This document shows, piece after piece, positions 28,885 to 37,016 of a DNA stretch of 37,016 nucleotides. Source of the stretch: Candidatus Planktophila lacus (GTDB lineage: Bacteria > Bacteroidota > Bacteroidia > Flavobacteriales_D > Crocinitomicaceae); the NCBI GenBank assembly GCA_943325145.2, contig CALPOI020000002.1, forward strand, positions 1 to 37,016, written 5' to 3'. Below the pieces are notes generated by a model that worked only from the letters and a program-made list of their open reading frames with translations, was not told where the DNA came from and made no database searches. The stretch's first letter is position 1. Every line of letters starts with the position of its first letter. Position numbers and translations under genes: made by a program.

Positions 28885-29477
28885 CTTCTGTTTTCTATTT
28901 AAAATAAAAATATTCAATTATTTAAACGATTGATTTAATAAGACTTAACTTTTTTGTTGATTTAAGATAATTCTTTCATTTTTAAAAAACAAATTATCAT
29001 CTAAAAGCTCTTTTTATAATAAAGAATAATTATTTATTTAAATTTTAAAAAACTTACTACTATTATTAAGGCTGTTGATATGTGTGAAAAATAGTTACTA
29101 TATAGTTTGATTATTCACTTATTAAAAAATAGGTTTAGTTTACTAACAATAATAAATTTATAAAAGACTTTATTTAAGTTATTTACATCATTATTAACAA
29201 AATCTGATATATGTTGTGTGTGAATTAATAAATAGTAAAATACACCATATTTTTTGTTATTAAGCATGTGTGAATTTAAATATAACTCTATTTAACTTTA
29301 CTTGTTTTATATAAATATTACTTGGTTTGGAATTATATTCATTAAATGCAAATTTTATTTTCATATTTAATTAACATTTTATTTATAAATAATGAGTTTT
29401 TATGTTTAATAACTATTTTTTTAATTATTTGATAAATAGATTATTAATTTTTATGTTTTTTAGCATTTGTCAATAAC
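28885..29477. other. Gene-free, extremely AT-rich intergenic region; candidate oriC/regulatory region
   Basis: No ORF in the supplied track; visibly very AT-rich; repeats TGTGTGAAAA (29081-29090), TGTGTGAATT (29217-29226), TGTGTGAATT (29267-29276); TTATTCACTT (29111-29120). Confidence 0.4.
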
Positions 29478-29508
29478 TTGCTTGATTTGTTAATATAGAT
29501 TAACTTTG
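29478..29508 (+). promoter_or_regulatory. Candidate promoter for rpiB (TTG -33-like, TAACTTTG -7)
   Basis: TTG at 29478, then 20 nt, then TAACTTTG at 29501-29508, 17 nt before the ATG. Confidence 0.5.
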
Positions 29509-29525
29509 GTAAAAATTCTATTTAT

Positions 29526-29957
29526 ATGTTGATTCCTATAGGTTCTGATCATGCAGGTTTTGCTTTAAAAACAAAAATTATTTCTTATTTAATTGAAAAA
29601 GGGTACCAAATCGATGATAAAGGTTGCTACAATGAAGATAGTATAGATTATGCAGATTATGCTCATCCTGTGGCTTCATTGATTGAAAATAATAAAGGTA
29701 TGAAAGGTATCTTATTATGCGGAAGTGGTAATGGGATTAATATGACTGCAAATAAACACCAAGGTGTTCGAAGCGCTTTATGTTGGTCTGCAGAGATAGC
29801 TAAATTAGCAAGAGAACATAATGATGCTAATATTCTTACATTGCCTGCACGTTTTTTAACTGATGAAGAAGCACTTCAAATTGTAGATGTGTTTTTTAAC
29901 ACTGAATTTGAGGGTGGAAGACATCAAAAAAGAATTGAAAAAATACCTTGTCTTTAG
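29526..29957 (+). CDS. rpiB: Ribose-5-phosphate isomerase B
   Basis: 143 aa; IGSDHAGFALK, ILLCGSGNGINMTANKHQGVRSALCW, REHNDANILTLPARFL. Confidence 0.95.
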   Translation: MLIPIGSDHAGFALKTKIISYLIEKGYQIDDKGCYNEDSIDYADYAHPVASLIENNKGMKGILLCGSGNGINMTANKHQGVRSALCWSAEIAKLAREHNDANILTLPARFLTDEEALQIVDVFFNTEFEGGRHQKRIEKIPCL

Positions 29958-30325
29958 TGAAAAAATATAAAGTATACTTTTGGATATCAACAGGTTTTAT
30001 TTTCTTGATGGAAGGAGTAATGCCTGCGTTAACTTCTCAAACAGAGTTAGCAAAAGAAGGAATCAGTCATTTAGGTTATCCACAATACTTTGGAAATGCG
30101 TTGGTTATTTTTAAAGTCTTAGGGGTATTGGCATTGATAATTCCTAATTTACCGAAGCGAATTAAAGAATGGGCGTATGCTGGTTTTGTTTTCGATTTTT
30201 TGTTTGCTTCTATTAGTCATGGAGTAGTAGATGGTATAAATTTTCAAACATTTCTACCATTAATTGTTCTACTAATATTAATGGTTTCTTACGTTAATTA
30301 CAATAGGTTGTATACACAGCATTAA
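29957..30325 (+). CDS. DoxX family membrane protein
   Basis: ~122 aa with four hydrophobic segments; GTG start at 29957 overlaps the rpiB TAG stop (TAGTG). Confidence 0.75.
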   Translation: MKKYKVYFWISTGFIFLMEGVMPALTSQTELAKEGISHLGYPQYFGNALVIFKVLGVLALIIPNLPKRIKEWAYAGFVFDFLFASISHGVVDGINFQTFLPLIVLLILMVSYVNYNRLYTQH

Positions 30326-30338
30326 TAGTTAAATAAAT

Positions 30339-31109
30339 ATGCAAACAGCGTTAGTTACAGGAGCTTCAAGCGGAATAGGTTATGAAATTGCTAAAATTCA
30401 CGCTTCGCGAGGTGGTCATTTGGTAATTACTGCACGAAATGAAGCAAAGTTAAATGCTTTAAAATTAGAATTAGAAGCAAAATACACTATTTCAGTTCAC
30501 ATTATAGTGAAGGATTTATCGCTGAACAATGCTGCTTTAGAAATTTACAATGAACTAAAAACAAATAATATACAAATCAATTACCTTATCAATAATGCAG
30601 GGTATGGATTGTATGGTTCGTTTCAATCAACAGATTGGGAATTGGAAAGTAAAATGATTCAGTTAAATATTGTTGCTTTAACACAATTAACAAAGTTGTT
30701 TTTACCATCAATGATTGAAAATAAATTTGGTAAAATTTTAAATGTTGCTTCAACTGCTGCGTTTGTTCCAGGTCCAATGATGGCTGTATACTGTGCTACA
30801 AAACCTTATGTATTAAATTTTTCAGAAGCAATTAATAATGAAGTTAGTAAGTACGGTGTTTCTGTAACTGCACTTTGTCCAGGCGCAACAGCAACTGGAT
30901 TTAGTAAAGCAGCAAATGCTGATAAAAGTGCATTATTTACTAAAACTAAATTAGCAAGTTCTTACGATGTTGCTTTATATGGATACGAAGCAATGTTGAA
31001 AGGAAAACAAGTTGCTATTCATGGATTTGTAAATAAGCTATTAGCTTTTATTGTTCGGTTAACACCAAGAAGTTTGGTGGTAAAAATTAGTAGAAAAGTG
31101 ATAGAGTAA
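30339..31109 (+). CDS. SDR family NAD(P)-dependent oxidoreductase
   Basis: 256 aa; TGASSGIGYEIAK, INNAGYGLYG, YCATKPYVLNF. Confidence 0.95.
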   Translation: MQTALVTGASSGIGYEIAKIHASRGGHLVITARNEAKLNALKLELEAKYTISVHIIVKDLSLNNAALEIYNELKTNNIQINYLINNAGYGLYGSFQSTDWELESKMIQLNIVALTQLTKLFLPSMIENKFGKILNVASTAAFVPGPMMAVYCATKPYVLNFSEAINNEVSKYGVSVTALCPGATATGFSKAANADKSALFTKTKLASSYDVALYGYEAMLKGKQVAIHGFVNKLLAFIVRLTPRSLVVKISRKVIE

Positions 31110-31111
31110 AC

Positions 31112-32035
31112 TCAGTATTTTTCAAACCAAGAAAAATATTTACTGATAATAGTAGCTTTTTCGCTCGTAAGAAATTCTAAGTATGCTTTTGCTACGGGTG
31201 AAAACCCTTTGTTTTTTGACCAAATTAAATGCCAATTGGTTGTTATTGGTAGTCCTTTTATGTTAATAATTTTCAATTCTCCATTGTTTAATTCATTTTT
31301 GATGCCAATTAGCGGCATAATAGAAGAACCTAAACCTGCAATTATTGCTTGTTTTACGGCCTCATTAGATGTTAATTCCATTTGTTTGTTAAATACAATA
31401 CCTTTATTTTCAAAGTATTGCTCCATTGTATAACGAGTTCCTGAACCGTTTTCTCTAAAGATAATTGGTAGTTCATTAAAAATAGATTCATCGTATTTTT
31501 TATTGGAGTAGATAGAATCTTTCCCTGTTACGAGATATAATTTATTTTGTAATAATTCTAAATTATTGATATTCAAATCAGTAGGTAGTATTGAAACCAA
31601 AGAAAAATCTACTTCATTTTGAATTATATTTTCGGATACTTTTGATTTATTGGTTACATCTAATTTTAAAGAAACGCCAGGATGTAATTTTATAAACTCT
31701 TTTAAAAAGAAGGGTATTACATATTTTCCAGTTGAAACAACAGAAATTTTTAATTGTCCTGTTAGTTCTCCTTTATAAACCATTGATTTATAGTTTATTT
31801 CTTCAACTTGATTTAATATTTCTTCTGCTGCAATTGCAATTTCTTTTCCAAAATCTGTAATGTATAATTGTCGGCCAATTATCTCTGTTAGAGGAATACT
31901 AAATTGATTTTGAAAATTTTTTAATTGGATAGAAACAGCTGGTTGGGTTAAATGTAGTTCTTCTGCTGCTTTAGTAATGCTTTTGGTTTGTGCAATTTTC
32001 CAAAAAATTTGCAATTGATTTAACGTATAATTCAT
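31112..32035 (-). CDS. LysR family transcriptional regulator
   Basis: 307 aa; FWKIAQTKSITKAAEELHLTQPAVSIQLKNFQNQF wHTH, followed by LysR substrate-binding domain; divergent from the permease. Confidence 0.95.
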   Translation of the reverse strand: MNYTLNQLQIFWKIAQTKSITKAAEELHLTQPAVSIQLKNFQNQFSIPLTEIIGRQLYITDFGKEIAIAAEEILNQVEEINYKSMVYKGELTGQLKISVVSTGKYVIPFFLKEFIKLHPGVSLKLDVTNKSKVSENIIQNEVDFSLVSILPTDLNINNLELLQNKLYLVTGKDSIYSNKKYDESIFNELPIIFRENGSGTRYTMEQYFENKGIVFNKQMELTSNEAVKQAIIAGLGSSIMPLIGIKNELNNGELKIINIKGLPITTNWHLIWSKNKGFSPVAKAYLEFLTSEKATIISKYFSWFEKY

Positions 32036-32114
32036 AAAATAATTTTATGTTTTGTATTTTAAATATAAATAAAAATTATTTAATAATAACTCTGATTTTT
32101 GTAAAAAATTTTAA

Positions 32115-33071
32115 ATGAGTTATAAATTATTGATAGACAATCTCACTAACCCAGCATTATTATTTTTTGTATTAGGTATAATTGCTGTTAAATTAAAAAG
32201 TGATTTAGAAATCCCTTCGTCTACCTCTAAATTTATTTCACTTTATCTTTTATTTTCAATAGGATTCAAAGGTGGTCAGGAGTTAGCTCATAGTAGTTTA
32301 TCTACAGAAATTATTTGGATAGTTTTATTCGGAGTTTTCTCAGCCTTAATTATTCCTATATATACTTTTTTTATTTTAAAAAAGAAATTATCGAATGAGA
32401 ATTCCGGCGCAATTGCAGCAGCATATGGCTCTGTGAGTGCAGTAACATTCGTAACAGCAATCGCTTTTTTAGAATTTCATAAACTTAAAGCAGATGGGTA
32501 TATGGTTGCGGTTATGGCACTAATGGAAGCACCTGCGATAATTATTGGAGTTATGTTAATTCGTTTTTTTAGCTCAGAGAAAAATCATACCACAAAAATA
32601 AGAAGTCTAATATTTCATTCATTTACAAATGGAAGTGTGCTGCTTATACTGGGAAGTTTATTGATAGGTTTTGTTGCGAATGATAAAGCAGCAGAAGGAA
32701 TAAAGCCTTTTACAACAGATATGTTTAAAGGTTTTCTCGCTATTTTTTTGTTGGATATGGGTATAACAAGTGGAAAAAAATTAGACGACTTTTTTAAAAA
32801 TGGATGGTTTACTGCAATTTTTGCAATTGTTATTCCTTTAGTTAATGGTTCTATTGTAGCTTATTCCAGTCAATTTGTAACAGATGAAATTGGAAATAGA
32901 TTTGTTTTAGCTGTATTAGCAGCAAGTGCATCCTATATTGCCGTACCAGCCGCCATGAAGATAGCGGTTCCAAAATCAAATCCAAGTATTTACCTTCCGA
33001 TGACTTTGGCTATAACCTTCCCTTTTAATATTACGATAGGTATGCCTATTTATTTATCAATTATTTGGTAA
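32115..33071 (+). CDS. Sodium-dependent bicarbonate transport family permease (SbtA-like)
   Basis: 318 aa; NPALLFFVLGIIAVKLKSDLEIP, LYLLFSIGFKGGQELA, YGSVSAVTFVTAIAFLE, DMGITSGKKL, SASYIAVPAAMKIAVP. Confidence 0.9.
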   Translation: MSYKLLIDNLTNPALLFFVLGIIAVKLKSDLEIPSSTSKFISLYLLFSIGFKGGQELAHSSLSTEIIWIVLFGVFSALIIPIYTFFILKKKLSNENSGAIAAAYGSVSAVTFVTAIAFLEFHKLKADGYMVAVMALMEAPAIIIGVMLIRFFSSEKNHTTKIRSLIFHSFTNGSVLLILGSLLIGFVANDKAAEGIKPFTTDMFKGFLAIFLLDMGITSGKKLDDFFKNGWFTAIFAIVIPLVNGSIVAYSSQFVTDEIGNRFVLAVLAASASYIAVPAAMKIAVPKSNPSIYLPMTLAITFPFNITIGMPIYLSIIW

Positions 33072-33104
33072 CTAAATGTTTTATAATATATTAAGTAAAA
33101 AAGT

Positions 33105-33938
33105 ATGTTTGAAAACAGAAAATTAATCATTGCAACACAACATCAAAAGGATGTGATGATGGCACCTCTTTTAGAAAAAGAATTAGGTGTAATATGTTTT
33201 AAAAATAGTTTATTTGATACAGATATTTTAGGAACTTTTTCTGGTGAAATAGAAAGAAAAGAGAATGCATATTTAACGGTAAAGGAAAAATGTTTGAAAG
33301 CTATGCAGTTACATAAAACCAGTTTAGGTGTTGCTAGTGAGGGGTCTTTTGGAACTCATCCCTATGGTTTTTTTCAAAGTAACGAGGAAATAGTAGTTTT
33401 CATTGATACTGAAAATCAGTTAGAAATATATGCTTCACACTTAAGTTTAGATACAAACTTCAATGCTAAGACTATAGCTAGTTTTCAGGAGTTAAAAGAT
33501 TTTGCGATTAATAGTCAATTTCCTTCCCATGGTTTAATTATTAGGGAATCAAAAGAACAATACGATCTTGTCTCAAAAGGAATTCGTTCTTGGGAAGTTT
33601 TAGAAGAAAAGTTCAATGAGTTAATGCAAAAAAATTCAAGTTGTTACATTGAAACGGATATGCGTGCAATGTATAATCCTACTAGGATGAACAACATTGA
33701 AATTGCAACGAAAAAATTACTTGATAAAATTAAATCTTTGTGTCCATCTTGTCAAACACCTGGATTTTCTATTGTAAAATCTAATCCTGGTTTACCGTGC
33801 GAACAATGTGGTTTACCAACAAATTCTATTCTAAATTATGAGTATAAATGTGTTAAATGTGAATTCATAGAAATAAAGGACCATTCGAATGAAAAAACAC
33901 ATGAAGACCCAACGTATTGTGGTTTTTGTAATCCTTAA
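33105..33938 (+). CDS. DUF6671-like protein with CxxC zinc-binding C-terminus
   Basis: 277 aa; four CxxC motifs (CPSC, CEQC, CVKC, CGFC) in the C-terminal part; N-terminal (LIIATQHQKDVMMAPLLEKELG) domain recalled as DUF6671, family name not verified. Confidence 0.6.
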   Translation: MFENRKLIIATQHQKDVMMAPLLEKELGVICFKNSLFDTDILGTFSGEIERKENAYLTVKEKCLKAMQLHKTSLGVASEGSFGTHPYGFFQSNEEIVVFIDTENQLEIYASHLSLDTNFNAKTIASFQELKDFAINSQFPSHGLIIRESKEQYDLVSKGIRSWEVLEEKFNELMQKNSSCYIETDMRAMYNPTRMNNIEIATKKLLDKIKSLCPSCQTPGFSIVKSNPGLPCEQCGLPTNSILNYEYKCVKCEFIEIKDHSNEKTHEDPTYCGFCNP

Positions 33939-33947
33939 ACAATTAAT

Positions 33948-34901
33948 ATGCCTCAAGTAACAAAAGATATCGACACAATTGTTAATCAATTAATTAATAA
34001 TGAGATAGTTGCAATCCCTACTGAAACTGTGTATGGATTAGCAGCATCAATGATGAGTACTTCTGCTATTAATAAAGTTTTTCAAGCAAAAAAAAGACCA
34101 CATACAAATCCTTTAATTGTTCATATAAAAGATAAAAATGAAGTTTTAAAGTACGTAAAATCCTGTCCGGAAAAAGCTCAAATTTTAATGGAAAAATTTT
34201 GGCCAGGATCACTTACGATTCTCTTTGAAAAAAACGAAATCATTTTAGATCTCATAACTGCAGGTAGTACTTTAGTTGCATTACGTGTTCCAAATCATCC
34301 TATTACCTTACAATTGTTGCAAGAGATTGATGTTCCTTTGGTTGCTCCAAGTGCAAATCCATTTACACGTATAAGCCCCACCACTTCAAAGCATGTAATG
34401 GATTTATTTACAGATGAGTTTAACTATGTATTAGAAGGTGGTGCCTGTGAAGAAGGCATAGAGTCAACCATTATCGGTTTTGAAGAAAATCAACCTATTG
34501 TTTATCGTTTAGGTGCTATTGGAATCAATGAAATAGAAAAATACATTGGTAAAGTGTATTTAAAAAATGTAAATCAAAAATCTTTACCAGGAAATTCAAA
34601 AAAACATTATTCACCAAGAACTCGGTGTGTAATCACACAAAACATAGACAATGAAATAATTAAATACAAAAATGAAAAAATAGGGGTATTACTATATAAA
34701 AAAAGGAATTTAGCTATTTCTCCATTCAAAACGGTCGTTTTATCACCAAATGGAACTACAAAAGAGGCACTTTTTAATTTGTATGCATCGTTGCATTGGT
34801 TGGATCAAGAAGGGGTTGATATTATCATTATGGAAGAGTTTCCAAATGATGAATATGGTTTAGTAATCAATGATAGGTTACAAAGAGCTAGTAATAATTA
34901 A
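33948..34901 (+). CDS. L-threonylcarbamoyladenylate synthase (TsaC/Sua5 family)
   Basis: 317 aa; IVAIPTETVYGLAASMMS, KKRPHTNPLIVHI, FWPGSLTILFEK, APSANPFTRISPTTSKHV, ESTIIGF; C-terminal SPGNSKKHYSPRTR-like Sua5 region. Confidence 0.94.
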   Translation: MPQVTKDIDTIVNQLINNEIVAIPTETVYGLAASMMSTSAINKVFQAKKRPHTNPLIVHIKDKNEVLKYVKSCPEKAQILMEKFWPGSLTILFEKNEIILDLITAGSTLVALRVPNHPITLQLLQEIDVPLVAPSANPFTRISPTTSKHVMDLFTDEFNYVLEGGACEEGIESTIIGFEENQPIVYRLGAIGINEIEKYIGKVYLKNVNQKSLPGNSKKHYSPRTRCVITQNIDNEIIKYKNEKIGVLLYKKRNLAISPFKTVVLSPNGTTKEALFNLYASLHWLDQEGVDIIIMEEFPNDEYGLVINDRLQRASNN

Positions 34902-34912
34902 AAATCTAAATT

Positions 34913-36268
34913 ATGAATCAAACGATTATAAAAAACGCAACAATTGTAAATGAAGGTAAGATAGTTGTTTCAGATGTTTTAATTGTAAATGAACGCATTG
35001 AAAAAATACAAACGACAATTTCAGTTCCAAATTTAGCAAATGTACGTGTAATTGAGGCAGATGGAAAATACTTAATACCTGGAGTCATTGACGACCAAGT
35101 TCATTTTAGAGACCCAGGATTAACCCATAAAGGGGATTTATTTACAGAGTCAAAAGCTGCCGTTATTGGTGGAGTGACTTCTTTTATGGACATGCCAAAT
35201 ACACTACCAAACACATTGACTTGTGAACTGTTAGAAGAAAAATATGAATTAGCTTCTTATAAATCATTGGCAAATTTTTCTTTTTTTATGGGGATTACTC
35301 AACACAATCTGGAAGAGGCGCTTCGTATTGATACATCCAAGGTTTGTGGAATTACGGACGATGGATTGTATTTTAATGCTGAAAATGGAATATTGGCCAA
35401 TCATCCTGAATTTTTAGAAAAATTATTTCAAAACAGTAATTGTTTAATTGCTTTACACAGTGAAAACGAACCCTTAATTCATTCTAATTTTTCGAGTTAT
35501 TATGAGCAATATGGCGCATCTATTCCGTTTGAATTTCATCCGAAAATACGTTCTCAAGAAGCGTGTGTTTCTTCCACAAAAACAGTGCTTGAAATAGCAA
35601 AAAAATGGAATACGCGCCTACATTTTTTTCATATTTCCACACTGGAAGAAGCGTTGTTATTTGACAATTCATTACCCATACATCAAAAGAAAATTACAGC
35701 AGAAGCGTGCGTTCATCATTTATGGTTTTCAGACCAAGATTATGCTCGTCTAGGCGGGTTAATAAAATGGAACCCAGCCATTAAAACCCAGGAAGACAAA
35801 GAAGGTTTATTACAGAGTTTATTGACGGATCATTTGGATTTAATTGCAACAGATCACGCGCCTCATACTTACAGTGAAAAATCAGGTAATTATAGTGAAA
35901 CCCTATCAGGTGGTCCGCTAGTTCAGCATTCATTGTTAGCAATGCTTACCCTCTATAAAAACAAAAAAATTTCTCTTGAAAAAGTAGTAGAAAAAATGTG
36001 TCATGCACCTGCGATTGCATATAGGATTCAAGAAAGAGGCTTTATTCGTGAGGGTTATTTTGCTGATCTTGTTTTGTTAGATTTGGAACAGAGTACACAT
36101 GTAACTCCAGAACAATTAGCTTATAAATGTCAATGGTCTCCTTTTTTAGGAGAGAACTTTAAAGCAAAAATTTTAAAAACGTTTGTAAATGGAAATTTAG
36201 TTTTCGATGAGGGAAAAGTAAATCTTATTTATAATGGTAAACGTTTAACTTTTAATCCATTAAATTAG
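34913..36268 (+). CDS. pyrC: Dihydroorotase
   Basis: 451 aa; YLIPGVIDDQVHFRDPGLTHKGDLFTESKAAVIGGVTSFMDMPNTLP, LIATDHAPHTYSEK. Confidence 0.92.
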   Translation: MNQTIIKNATIVNEGKIVVSDVLIVNERIEKIQTTISVPNLANVRVIEADGKYLIPGVIDDQVHFRDPGLTHKGDLFTESKAAVIGGVTSFMDMPNTLPNTLTCELLEEKYELASYKSLANFSFFMGITQHNLEEALRIDTSKVCGITDDGLYFNAENGILANHPEFLEKLFQNSNCLIALHSENEPLIHSNFSSYYEQYGASIPFEFHPKIRSQEACVSSTKTVLEIAKKWNTRLHFFHISTLEEALLFDNSLPIHQKKITAEACVHHLWFSDQDYARLGGLIKWNPAIKTQEDKEGLLQSLLTDHLDLIATDHAPHTYSEKSGNYSETLSGGPLVQHSLLAMLTLYKNKKISLEKVVEKMCHAPAIAYRIQERGFIREGYFADLVLLDLEQSTHVTPEQLAYKCQWSPFLGENFKAKILKTFVNGNLVFDEGKVNLIYNGKRLTFNPLN

Positions 36269-36275
36269 TAAAGTG

Positions 36276-36905
36276 ATGAAAAAATTATTTATAACAGGAA
36301 TTGGAACAGACATAGGTAAAACAATAGTTTCTTCTATTATTGTTGAGGCGTTAAAAGCAGATTATTGGAAACCAATTCAATCTGGAGATTTAAGTTTTAC
36401 GGATACAATGAAGGTCCAGTCGTTAATAACTAATAGTACTTCTGTCTTTCATCAAGAGAGCTATAAATTTGTAAATCCATTATCTCCTCATGCAGCTGCA
36501 GCATTAGAAGATACAAGAATTGACTTAGAAAGAATTAAATCACCAGAAACGACCAATAATTTGATTATAGAGGGTGCTGGAGGTTTATTAGTTCCTTTGA
36601 ACGATAAACATTTTATTATTGATTTAATAACACATCTTGATGCTGAAGTAATACTTGTTTCTAGAAACTATTTAGGAAGTATCAACCACACATTATTGAC
36701 CTATGAGGCCCTTAAACAAAGAAACATCAAAATTAAAGGATTGATTTTTAATGGGAATGAGAATTTAGCTACAGAAAACAGTATTATAAACTACACTAAA
36801 CTTCCTGTTCTATTAAGTGTGAATCAAGAAACCATACTTACTAAAGAGATAGTAGCAGCGTATGCAAAGTCTTTTTTAACGAATTACAAATCAAGCTTTG
36901 TCTAA
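36276..36905 (+). CDS. bioD: Dethiobiotin synthase
   Basis: ~210 aa; KLFITGIGTDIGKTIVSSIIVEAL, YWKPIQSGD, IIEGAGGLLVPLN. Confidence 0.95.
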   Translation: MKKLFITGIGTDIGKTIVSSIIVEALKADYWKPIQSGDLSFTDTMKVQSLITNSTSVFHQESYKFVNPLSPHAAAALEDTRIDLERIKSPETTNNLIIEGAGGLLVPLNDKHFIIDLITHLDAEVILVSRNYLGSINHTLLTYEALKQRNIKIKGLIFNGNENLATENSIINYTKLPVLLSVNQETILTKEIVAAYAKSFLTNYKSSFV

Positions 36906-37016
36906 TTCAGAATTGTATCGAATAAAAAAGTTCAACCAAATTAATCGTGCGCTTCTATATACGATAGTTGCCATTCCTAGAATTCCTGAAATAACTAAAA
37001 TAATAAATCCTGTTGA
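36891..37016 (-). CDS. Partial CDS, C-terminal end of a membrane protein (family undetermined)
   Basis: Minus strand open from window edge to TGA at 36891: STGFIILVISGILGMATIVYRSARLIWLNFFIRYNSELDKA*; overlaps the last 15 nt of bioD. Confidence 0.6.
   Translation of the reverse strand, partial: STGFIILVISGILGMATIVYRSARLIWLNFFIRYNSELDKA

Noticed and set aside
28885-29477. AT-rich gap as a decayed gene or hidden structured RNA
   Set aside because: Only very short reading frames and no GC-rich stems; no support for a pseudogene or stable ncRNA, so oriC/regulatory is preferred but unproven.
1-37016. CRISPR array, transposase/IS element, prophage or defence system
   Set aside because: No regular direct repeats with spacers, no transposase, integrase or nuclease-effector genes among the ORFs.

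Overview
This is a compact, AT-rich Bacteroidota (probably Flavobacteriales-like) chromosomal window made up mostly of housekeeping genes. From left to right: the N-terminus of a TatA-like protein at the edge; a maeB-ruvA-sprA block (SprA is the giant T9SS translocon protein); an orphan T9SS sorting-domain mini-protein; bifunctional phosphoglucose/phosphomannose isomerase; prs-rplY; a PIN-PhoH ATPase; an S4-domain protein; a fatty acid desaturase; long-form IspG; a DUF4175 / HATPase / ybeY / mnmG / methyltransferase cluster; gltX-folB; tRNA-Cys(GCA); a LytTR response regulator; a ~650 bp extremely AT-rich gene-free gap; rpiB-DoxX-SDR; a LysR regulator divergent from an SbtA-type bicarbonate permease; a CxxC-rich DUF6671-like protein; tsaC/sua5; pyrC; bioD; and the C-terminal end of a membrane protein at the right edge. 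No mobile element, CRISPR array, rRNA or defence island was seen. The most notable non-genic signal is a cluster of three parS-like palindromes (TGTTYCACGTGAAACA; one perfect, two 15/16) at the two borders of mnmG. About 7-10 kb away lies the AT-rich gap, which carries repeated TGTGTGAA(TT) motifs and sits near an apparent strand-composition shift. Together these suggest an origin-proximal segregation/replication domain.
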